A DNA stretch of 6,940 nt, from contig CATXYA010000082.1 of NCBI GenBank assembly GCA_958403605.1, positions 1-6,940 on the forward strand, written 5' to 3'. Made by a program: the position numbers and the translations under genes. Under the pieces are notes generated by a model that saw nothing but the letters and a program-made list of their open reading frames with translations, was not told where the DNA came from and did not search any database. The stretch is from an uncultured Oscillospiraceae bacterium. GTDB lineage: Bacteria > Bacillota > Clostridia > Oscillospirales > Ruminococcaceae. Positions 1 to 5,634 of the stretch are shown here, piece by piece (positions within the stretch are counted from its first letter, which is position 1; each line of letters opens with the position of its first letter).

Positions 1-1232
1 AGCGTTTTGGCGTACACCCGGTCCAGCGCCTCCTGGGGCTTGAGGAAAATGTCCTCCCCCGCGCGGCGCATTTCGTCGATGGCCTTCTGCGCCAGCGTGT
101 GCTCCTCATCCACCACCACGGCGGCCGGTTTTTGGCACAGCTTGGCGAAGCGCCAGATGCCCACTGCCGCGCCGATGGCGTCCAGATCGGAATTTTTGTG
201 CCCCATGATGAGCACGTTCTCGCTCTGCTCCATCAGGTCCCGCAGGGCCGAGGAGATGATGCGGCTCTTCACCTTGCTGCGCTTTTCCACACTGCGGGAG
301 ACGCCGCCGTAAAATTCAAAGCCGTCCTCGCTGCGCACGGCGGCCTGGTCGCCGCCGCGGCCCAAGGCCATATCCAGCGCCTGGGCGGCCATGTCGATGG
401 CTCCGGCCAGCGTGGCCGCGCCGCGCCCCACGCCGATGGACAGCGTGACGATGGGATTGTCGGCGTCCTGGCCCATGGCCCGCACTTTATCCAGGATGGA
501 AAAGCGGCTTTTGACGATCTTTTCCAAATGGCGCTCTTCCACCACCGCCAGATAGCGGGCGGTGCCCAGCTTGCGGTAAAAGCCCGTGGTGGCGCCCACA
601 AATTCATCCAGCGCGGCGTCCACACTGCCCAGGATGCGCATGCGCTCGCTGTCGCGCATCTCCTTCAGCAGCTCGTCGTAAGTATCCACCTCGATCAGCA
701 GCACCGCCGGCCGGGTGGCGAAATACTCGTCCGCCTGGCTTTTCAGCACCGTGTCGTTGACGAAATACGCCACCAGCGCGCCGTCCCCGGCCCTGGCGCC
801 GTACACGGTGTAGCGCTGGCCGCCGTACACGAAGTCCTGCCCCGCCTTGGTGGCGAGAGCCTCCGGGTCCAGCCCCGGCAGCACCTTGGCCACGGGCAAC
901 AGGCACATGTCGTCCCCGCCCGCCACGCCGTCCAGAAAGGCGTCGTTGTACCAGGAAACGCGCCCGTCCACCGCAATCATAACGGGCAGCGGCAGGGCTG
1001 CCAGCGTGTTCTGCTGCGTGGCGCCGTTGGCGGCGCTGCCCCGCAGAAACCCGGCCAGCATCCTGCGGAACTGGCGCAGGAACAGCCCCACCGCCAGCGC
1101 CACCAGCGCAAACACCACCAGCGCCGGCAGCACATACACGGGCTTGACCCAGGCCAGCGCCACCGTCAGCGTCAGGCATGCCGCCGTCAGCAGCACCAGC
1201 AGCGTATCCAGCATCCAAAAGCGTTTTTTCAA
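1..1232 (-). CDS. gdpP: GdpP-type cyclic-di-AMP phosphodiesterase (YybT family), N-terminal 410 residues, truncated by window edge
   Basis: Membrane-bound phosphodiesterase that in its family hydrolyses c-di-AMP to pApA, so affecting potassium/osmotic homeostasis and cell-wall stress. Seen in the translation: two hydrophobic segments (about residues 9-28 and 32-52), a PAS-like region (about 78-165), a degenerate GGDEF-like domain (about 175-300, with GTARYLAV at 223-230 where an active cyclase would carry its signature), then the start of a DHH domain with GHKNSDLDAIGA at 344-355 (metal ligands H345, D349, D351). Family members are about 650-660 aa; the DHH proper and DHHA1 part lie beyond the left edge. 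Start: an in-frame TGA lies seven codons upstream, and the first start after it is TTG at 1230-1232, preceded by GGGAGGG about 7 nt away. The next candidate, ATG at codon 7, would sit closer to the membrane helix. It lies 80 bp downstream of rnj on the same strand with no terminator between, so it is probably cotranscribed. Family assignment is firm; the TTG start is probable. Confidence 0.93.
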   Translation of the reverse strand, partial: MKKRFWMLDTLLVLLTAACLTLTVALAWVKPVYVLPALVVFALVALAVGLFLRQFRRMLAGFLRGSAANGATQQNTLAALPLPVMIAVDGRVSWYNDAFLDGVAGGDDMCLLPVAKVLPGLDPEALATKAGQDFVYGGQRYTVYGARAGDGALVAYFVNDTVLKSQADEYFATRPAVLLIEVDTYDELLKEMRDSERMRILGSVDAALDEFVGATTGFYRKLGTARYLAVVEERHLEKIVKSRFSILDKVRAMGQDADNPIVTLSIGVGRGAATLAGAIDMAAQALDMALGRGGDQAAVRSEDGFEFYGGVSRSVEKRSKVKSRIISSALRDLMEQSENVLIMGHKNSDLDAIGAAVGIWRFAKLCQKPAAVVVDEEHTLAQKAIDEMRRAGEDIFLKPQEALDRVYAKT

Positions 1233-1312
1233 AGGCGGTCCCTCCCTCTTTCAGAAGCGCCGCCCAAAGTCCTGCGAGGGGCCCTGAGCGGCGTTTCCGG
1301 CTGCGGCATGGC

Positions 1313-3217
1313 TTATACGTCCATCAAAATGGGCAGGATCATGGGGCTGCGCTTAGTCTTGCGGTAGAGATAAGACGACACCGCCTCGCGGATGCGCGTC
1401 TTCACGCTGCCGAAATCCCGCATGTCGCGGGCGTCCAGCTTGGCCAGCGCGTCGCGCACGGTATCCCGCGCGCCGTCCAGCAGCGCCTCGCTTTCGCGCA
1501 CATACACAAAGCCCCGGGTGACGATGTCGGGCCCGGCCAGCACGCGGCCCGAGGCCGCGTCCACCGTGGCCACTACGATGACCAGCCCGTCCTCGGACAG
1601 GTGGCGGCGGTCCCGCAGCACGATGCTGCCCACGTCGCCCACGCCCAAGCCGTCCACCATCACGGCGCCCGCCGTCACGGGTTCGCCCAGGGCCATGCCG
1701 TCCCGGCTCAGCACAATGCAGTCGCCGTTTTCGGCGATGCAGATGTTCTCTTCGGGCACGCCCACGCCCTTGGCCGTCATGGCGTGCTTGAACAGGTGCT
1801 TGTACTCGCCGTGCACCGGCAGGAAATACTGGGGCTTTACCAGCGTGAGCATCAGCTTCTGCTCCTCCTGGCAGGCGTGGCCGGAAACGTGCACGTCGTA
1901 CATGGATTCATAAATGACCTCGGCCCCCAGCTTCAGCAGGCCGTTGACCACCTTGGTGACCATCTTCTCGTTGCCGGGGATGGGCGTGGCGGAGATGATG
2001 ATGAAATCGCCCTCGCCGATATGCACCTGCCGGTGGCTGGAGCTGGACATGCGGGAGAGCGCGCTCAACGGCTCGCCTTGGCTGCCCGTGGTCACCAGCA
2101 CGATCCGCTCGGGCGGGTATTTGTTGATCTCCTCGATCTCGATGAGCGCCTCGGCGGGCGCTTTCAGATAGCCCAGCTCCAGGGCCATCTGGGTGTTGTT
2201 CACCATGCTGCGGCCCGACACAGCCACCTTGCGGCCCGCCGCCACCGCCAGGTCGATGATCTGCTGCACGCGGTACAGGTTGGAGGCAAAGGTGGCGATG
2301 ACGATGCGCTTTTTCTCCGCCCGGCGGAACAGGTTGGCGAAGCTCTCGCCCACCTTGTGCTCGGTGGCGGTGAAGCCCGGGCGCTCGGCGTTGGTGGAAT
2401 CCGACAGCAGCGCCAGCACGCCCCGCTCGCCGTAGGCGGCGATGGTGGAAAGGTCCGTGGGCTCCCCGGAGATGGGCGTGTAGTCGATCTTGTAATCGCC
2501 CGTCTGGATGATGACGCCCGCGGGACACTCGATGGCAAACGCCACGGCGTCGGGGATGGAGTGGTTCACGTGGATGGGCTCCACGGTGAAGCAGCCCAGC
2601 TTGAACTTGTTGTGCGGCGTGATCTCCACCATTTTCGTAGAGCCCACCAGGCCGTCCTCCTCCAGCTTGTTGCGGATGAGCCCCAGCGTCAGCCGCGTGG
2701 CGTACACCGGCAGGTTGCACTGCTTGAGCAGATACGGCAGGCTGCCGATATGGTCCTCATGGCCGTGGGTGATGATGACGCCCTTGATGCGCTCCCGGTT
2801 TTCCACCACATAGGTAAAATCCGGGATGACCAGGTCGACGCCGAACATGTCGCTGTCCGGGAACACCAGGCCGCAGTCCACCAGCAGCATGTCGCCCTGG
2901 CACTCGTACAGCGTGATGTTTTTGCCCACCTCGCCCAGGCCGCCCAGCGGCATGATCTTGACAGGGATGGCCGGGGCGGCCTTGCGCCCGCGGCGCGGCT
3001 GGCCCCGGTAGCGGGGCGCAGGACTCTTTTTCGCCTGCGCGGGGGCGTTTTCCACCACGGCTGCCGCAGGCGCCTTGGGGGCGCTCTGCGCATTTTGGCC
3101 CGCCTGGGCCGGGTTTTTGCGGGGACGTCCGCGCCGTTTGGGCGCGCCGGCGGCGGCCGTCTGTCCCTGTGCGGGAGCGCGGCGCTTGCCCGGTTCTTGA
3201 TTCTTTTGTTGTTCCAT
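1313..3217 (-). CDS. rnj: Ribonuclease J (metallo-beta-lactamase / beta-CASP RNase)
   Basis: Cytoplasmic 5'-to-3' exoribonuclease and endoribonuclease of mRNA decay and RNA maturation. Motifs seen: the zinc-binding HGHEDH at residues 151-156 of the metallo-beta-lactamase fold, H219 in NHSIPDA, D241 in TGDYKID, TTGSQGEP (376-383) and SGH (445-447) in the beta-CASP part, and PVHGEYKHL (467-475) with further ligand and substrate-binding histidines. The C-terminal domain is present to the end (TRGFVYVRES 567-576 and onward). Length is 634 aa against roughly 555 aa for Bacillus RNase J1/J2; the excess is an N-terminal extension of about 84 residues, rich in A, P, Q, K and R, containing RGRPRKN at 29-35 and RGQPRRGRK at 71-79. 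The start ATG has GGAGG five nt upstream; its promoter is at 3315-3343. gdpP follows 80 bp later. RNase J is certain; J1 versus J2 cannot be settled here, so the neutral symbol rnj is used. Confidence 0.97.
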   Translation of the reverse strand: MEQQKNQEPGKRRAPAQGQTAAAGAPKRRGRPRKNPAQAGQNAQSAPKAPAAAVVENAPAQAKKSPAPRYRGQPRRGRKAAPAIPVKIMPLGGLGEVGKNITLYECQGDMLLVDCGLVFPDSDMFGVDLVIPDFTYVVENRERIKGVIITHGHEDHIGSLPYLLKQCNLPVYATRLTLGLIRNKLEEDGLVGSTKMVEITPHNKFKLGCFTVEPIHVNHSIPDAVAFAIECPAGVIIQTGDYKIDYTPISGEPTDLSTIAAYGERGVLALLSDSTNAERPGFTATEHKVGESFANLFRRAEKKRIVIATFASNLYRVQQIIDLAVAAGRKVAVSGRSMVNNTQMALELGYLKAPAEALIEIEEINKYPPERIVLVTTGSQGEPLSALSRMSSSSHRQVHIGEGDFIIISATPIPGNEKMVTKVVNGLLKLGAEVIYESMYDVHVSGHACQEEQKLMLTLVKPQYFLPVHGEYKHLFKHAMTAKGVGVPEENICIAENGDCIVLSRDGMALGEPVTAGAVMVDGLGVGDVGSIVLRDRRHLSEDGLVIVVATVDAASGRVLAGPDIVTRGFVYVRESEALLDGARDTVRDALAKLDARDMRDFGSVKTRIREAVSSYLYRKTKRSPMILPILMDV

Positions 3218-3229
3218 TCAAACCTCCAT
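3213..3229 (-). promoter_or_regulatory. Ribosome binding site and start of rnj
   Basis: On the minus strand the sequence reads AATGGAGGTTTGAATG, placing GGAGG five nucleotides before the ATG at 3215-3217. This strong site fixes the RNase J start and therefore shows that the long basic N-terminal extension is translated rather than an artefact of choosing too early a start. Confidence 0.85.
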
Positions 3230-3262
3230 TGATCGTTCCATTGAAATTTTATCTTTTATCAA

Positions 3263-3291
3263 GACAGAGGGCAGTAGCCGCCTACTCTGTC
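3263..3291 (-). promoter_or_regulatory. Hairpin in the 5' leader of rnj
   Basis: An inverted repeat lies in the predicted leader of rnj. The outer arms GACAGAG (3263-3269) and CTCTGTC (3285-3291) are perfectly complementary. An alternative fold pairs GACAG/CTGTC (5 bp) and then AGTAG/CTACT (3273-3277 with 3282-3286) around a 4-nt loop, leaving a 5-nt bulge on one side. No T-run follows on the minus strand, so it is not an intrinsic terminator. It begins about 17 nt from the predicted transcript 5' end and about 45 nt before the start codon, a position suited to controlling 5'-end-dependent decay. That role is inference. Confidence 0.55.
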
Positions 3292-3314
3292 AAAACATCT
3301 AAATAATTAGTTTC

Positions 3315-3343
3315 ATCATACCTTTTCCGGTCATTATTGTCAA
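3315..3343 (-). promoter_or_regulatory. Promoter of rnj (and probably gdpP)
   Basis: The minus strand has a perfect -35 box TTGACA (3338-3343), a 17-bp spacer and a -10 box TATGAT (3315-3320), a near-consensus housekeeping-sigma promoter. Transcription would begin near 3308, giving a leader of about 90 nt before the rnj ATG. The surrounding sequence is clearly more AT-rich than the flanking genes. Confidence 0.85.
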
Positions 3344-3418
3344 GTTTTCCCACTTCGCTTTAGCAGTATTGGCCAAAAAACGCGGTTCATGCGCCCCATT
3401 TTCCCCGTTTGGTTTTCG

Positions 3419-3447
3419 TTTACATCCCGCCCGGTTTCGTCTATAAT
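3419..3447 (+). promoter_or_regulatory. Promoter of rnhA
   Basis: A -35 box TTTACA (3419-3424) and a perfect -10 box TATAAT (3442-3447) are separated by 17 bp. Transcription would begin near 3454, leaving a short leader of about 26 nt with AAAGGAG (3467-3473) six nt before the rnhA ATG. It faces away from the rnj promoter, with about 75 bp between the two -35 boxes. Confidence 0.85.
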
Positions 3448-3479
3448 AGAGCGGTATCAAACAGATAAAGGAGCGGGAC

Positions 3480-3917
3480 ATGAAATCCATCACCATTTAT
3501 ACCGACGGCGCCTGCAGCGGCAACCCCGGGCCCGGCGGCTGGGGCGCCATCCTGGACTACAAGGGCCAGCGCAAAGAGCTTTCCGGCGGCGAGGCCGGCA
3601 CCACCAACAACCGCATGGAGCTGATGGGGGTCATCCGGGCGCTGGAATGCCTGAAGGAGCCGTGCGACATCACCCTGTGCAGCGATTCGAAATACGTCAT
3701 GGACGGCCTGCAGAAGGGCTGGGCCAAGGGCTGGCGCGCCCGCGGCTGGGTGAAGTCCGATAAAAAGCCCGCCCTCAACGCCGACTTGTGGGCCCGCCTG
3801 CTGGACCTGGCCGAGCCCCACGTGTTCCACTACCAATGGGTGAAGGGCCACGCGGGCCATCCGGAAAACGAGCGCTGCGACCAGCTGGCCGTGGCCGCGG
3901 CGGCAAAATACAAATAA
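3480..3917 (+). CDS. rnhA: Ribonuclease HI
   Basis: Cytoplasmic endonuclease that cleaves the RNA strand of RNA-DNA hybrids, removing R-loops and primer remnants. The 145-aa product is full length for the bacterial type 1 family and carries all catalytic residues: D9 in [16 protein letters not shown]47 in NNRMELMG, D69 in CSDSKYV, H124 in [10 protein letters not shown] and D134 in ERCDQLA. The basic, tryptophan-rich stretch around 78-98 ([12 protein letters not shown]) matches the basic protrusion used by E. coli-type enzymes to grip the hybrid. The start ATG is set by AAAGGAG six nt upstream and by the promoter at 3419-3447. No terminator is visible before the downstream desulfurase gene 92 bp away, so read-through is likely. 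The assignment is very secure. Confidence 0.97.
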   Translation: MKSITIYTDGACSGNPGPGGWGAILDYKGQRKELSGGEAGTTNNRMELMGVIRALECLKEPCDITLCSDSKYVMDGLQKGWAKGWRARGWVKSDKKPALNADLWARLLDLAEPHVFHYQWVKGHAGHPENERCDQLAVAAAAKYK

Positions 3918-3931
3918 GTTGTCCCGGGCGG

Positions 3932-3960
3932 TTGCAAAGGACACAAAATTGGTATATATT
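3932..3960 (+). promoter_or_regulatory. Probable promoter of the nifS-nifU-mnmA unit
   Basis: Within the 92-bp gap after rnhA there is TTGCAA (3932-3937), a 17-bp spacer and TATATT (3955-3960). Transcription would start near 3967, about 43 nt before the nifS ATG. The -35 box is weaker than those of rnj and rnhA. I see no obvious IscR/Rrf2-type operator and no Rrf2 regulator gene in the window. Confidence 0.6.
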
Positions 3961-3968
3961 GAATACAG

Positions 3969-3985
3969 AGCGGCCTTTCACCGCT
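3969..3985 (+). promoter_or_regulatory. Small 5'-terminal hairpin in the nifS leader
   Basis: AGCGG (3969-3973) can pair with CCGCT (3981-3985) around a 7-nt loop, two to three nucleotides after the predicted transcription start. It has no following T-run. A 5'-terminal stem of this kind would be expected to slow 5'-exonucleolytic attack, but it is short and could be chance in GC-rich DNA. Confidence 0.3.
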
Positions 3986-4009
3986 GAAAACAACGAAAGA
4001 GGGTATTCT

Positions 4010-5182
4010 ATGGAACGCATCATCTACGTGGACAACGCGGCCACAACACCGGTGATAAAACCGGTGCTGGACGCGATGCTGCCTTTTTACACCGAGCGCT
4101 ACGGCAACCCCTCCAGCATCTTTTATTCGGTGGGCGACGACGCCCGCCGCGCGCTGGACGAGGCCCGGGCCACGGTGGCGCGGTGCCTGGGCTGCCAGCC
4201 CGCGGAAGTGTTTTTCACCAGCTGCGGCTCTGAGGCCGACAACTGGGCCGTCAAGGGCACGGCGCGCCGGTTTGCCAAGCAGGGCAAAAAGCACCTCATC
4301 ACCTCGGCCATTGAGCACCATGCCATCCTGCACTCCATGCAGGCGCTGGAGCGCGAGGGCTTCGAGGTCACCTATCTGCCGGTGGACAGCGAGGGCTTTG
4401 TCTCCCCCGCCGAGCTGGAGCGGGCCATCCGGCCCGACACCGCCCTGGTGTCCGTCATGTTCGCCAACAACGAGATCGGCACTCTGGAGCCGGTGGAGGA
4501 GCTGGCGGCCATCTGCCATGCCCATGGCGTGTGGTTCCACACCGATGCCGTGCAGGCCGTGGGCGCGGTGCCCATCCATTTCGCCAACATGGGCTTCGAC
4601 ATGCTCAGCCTGTCGGCCCACAAGTTCAACGGCCCCAAGGGCGTAGGCGCGCTCATCGTCAAGCGCGGCATCCTGCCGCAGGTCTTTTTGGACGGCGGCG
4701 CGCAGGAGCGCGGGCGCCGCGCGGGCACGGAAAACCTGGCGGGCATCGTGGGGTTGGCGACGGCCCTGGAGCTGGCCACGGGCAGCCTGGCGGAAAAGCG
4801 GGAAAAGCTCTCCGCCCTGCGCGGTACCGTGCAGGCCCACGTGGAGGCCATGCCCCATGTGAAGGTGAACGGCCCCAAGGACCCGGCCAAGCGCCTGCCC
4901 GGCACGCTGAACGTCAGCTTTGAGGGCGCGGAGAGCGAGAGCATTTTGCTGTTTTTGAATATGGACGGCATCTGCGCCTCCTCCGGCTCCGCCTGCGCCT
5001 CCGGCAGCCTGGACCCCAGCCATGTGCTGCTGGGCATCGGGCTGTCCCACGCCCTGGCCAACTGCAGCCTGCGCTTTTCCTTCGGCGTGCAGAACACGCC
5101 CGAGGATGCCGCCGCGCTTTGTGCGGCGCTGGACCGCGCGGTGCCGGAAGTGCGCCGCCGCAGCGCCATCTATCATGAATAA
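4010..5182 (+). CDS. nifS: Cysteine desulfurase, class I (NifS/IscS-like)
   Basis: PLP-dependent enzyme that removes sulfur from L-cysteine as a persulfide for Fe-S cluster assembly and tRNA thiolation. In the 390-aa product: DNAATTP at 8-14, EHHAIL at 102-107 (H104 stacks on PLP), TDAVQAVG at 178-185, the PLP lysine K205 in SAHKFNGPKG, RRAGTENLAG at 236-245, and the persulfide-forming C329 in SSGSACASGS, a short class I active loop. Length is normal for the family. The start ATG has AAAGAGGG six nt upstream; an in-frame extension back to 3788 overlaps rnhA and is not used. The scaffold gene follows after 14 bp and mnmA after that, so the enzyme probably feeds both. The symbol nifS follows Clostridium-type usage; iscS is an equally fair name, and there is no sign of nitrogen fixation here. 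Confidence 0.95.
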   Translation: MERIIYVDNAATTPVIKPVLDAMLPFYTERYGNPSSIFYSVGDDARRALDEARATVARCLGCQPAEVFFTSCGSEADNWAVKGTARRFAKQGKKHLITSAIEHHAILHSMQALEREGFEVTYLPVDSEGFVSPAELERAIRPDTALVSVMFANNEIGTLEPVEELAAICHAHGVWFHTDAVQAVGAVPIHFANMGFDMLSLSAHKFNGPKGVGALIVKRGILPQVFLDGGAQERGRRAGTENLAGIVGLATALELATGSLAEKREKLSALRGTVQAHVEAMPHVKVNGPKDPAKRLPGTLNVSFEGAESESILLFLNMDGICASSGSACASGSLDPSHVLLGIGLSHALANCSLRFSFGVQNTPEDAAALCAALDRAVPEVRRRSAIYHE

Positions 5183-5196
5183 GGAGTAAAAATAAC

Positions 5197-5631
5197 ATGT
5201 ATAGTGAAAAAGTGATGGACCACTTCGCCCACCCCCGCAACGTGGGCGAGATCGAACATGCAGACGGCGTCGGCGAGGTGGGCAACGCCAAGTGCGGCGA
5301 CGTGATGAAGATGTTTTTGAAGATCGAAAACGGCGTGCTGACGGACGTGAAGTTCAAGACCTTCGGCTGCGGCGCGGCCATCGCCACCTCCAGCATGGCC
5401 ACCGAGCTCATCAAGGGCAAGCCCATCGAGGAGGCGTTGAAGCTGACCAACAAGGCCGTGGTGGAGGCGCTTGACGGGCTGCCCCCCGTCAAGCTGCACT
5501 GCAGCGTGCTGGCCGAGCAGGCCGTGAAGGCCGCCCTGTCCGATTATTACCGCCGCCAGGGCGTCGACCCGGAGCCCATCGTGGGCAAGCTGGAGGAAGA
5601 CTGCCACAGCTGCGAAAGCTGCGGGGCCTGA
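5197..5631 (+). CDS. nifU: Fe-S cluster assembly scaffold, IscU/NifU N-terminal type, with CxxCxxC tail
   Basis: Scaffold on which [2Fe-2S]/[4Fe-4S] clusters are built with sulfur from the upstream desulfurase, then passed to client proteins. The 144-aa product shows the three conserved cluster cysteines and accompanying residues: C33 and D35 in GNAKCGDVMK, C58 in FGCGAAIATSS, and H101-C102 in LHCSVLAEQA. The LPPVK-type segment that client chaperones recognise in IscU is matched by LPPVK at 95-99. It lacks the C-terminal thioredoxin-like Nfu domain of true NifU. The last nine residues carry C136, C139 and C142 in a CxxCxxC arrangement absent from E. coli IscU. The ribosome binding site AAGGAG (5181-5186) overlaps the nifS stop codon. 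The gene ends 3 nt before mnmA, suggesting coupled translation. The symbol follows the Clostridium-type NifU naming; iscU would also be acceptable. Confidence 0.93.
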   Translation: MYSEKVMDHFAHPRNVGEIEHADGVGEVGNAKCGDVMKMFLKIENGVLTDVKFKTFGCGAAIATSSMATELIKGKPIEEALKLTNKAVVEALDGLPPVKLHCSVLAEQAVKAALSDYYRRQGVDPEPIVGKLEEDCHSCESCGA

Positions 5632-5634
5632 GCC

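Noticed and set aside
1258..1293. CGCCGC/GCGGCG inverted repeat between rnj and gdpP, considered as a terminator
   Set aside because: Only six paired bases around a large loop, and no T-run follows on the minus strand; such pairings are frequent in GC-rich DNA.
99..1367. 422-codon plus-strand open frame opposite gdpP
   Set aside because: It crosses the rnj-gdpP intergenic gap and part of rnj, has no domain signal, and opposes a GdpP frame with clear membrane, PAS, GGDEF-like and DHH features.
1178..3232. 684-codon plus-strand open frame opposite RNase J
   Set aside because: It is antisense to a gene with full catalytic motifs, is extremely rich in H, A, R, G and Q, and shows no recognisable domain. 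GC-rich third positions suppress stops on the opposite strand.
3288..3293. Second TTGACA on the minus strand inside the rnj leader
   Set aside because: It overlaps the hairpin arm and has no -10-like hexamer 16-18 bp downstream (the sequence there is CCTCTG), so it is not a supported second promoter.
3788..4009. In-frame 74-codon upstream extension of the cysteine desulfurase
   Set aside because: It overlaps rnhA by about 130 bp and reads through the promoter; the ATG at 4010 has a good ribosome binding site and begins directly at the family N-terminus.
3830..5176. 448-codon minus-strand open frame opposite the cysteine desulfurase
   Set aside because: It has the low-complexity composition of an antisense shadow and no motifs or convincing ribosome binding site, whereas the plus strand encodes a complete PLP enzyme.
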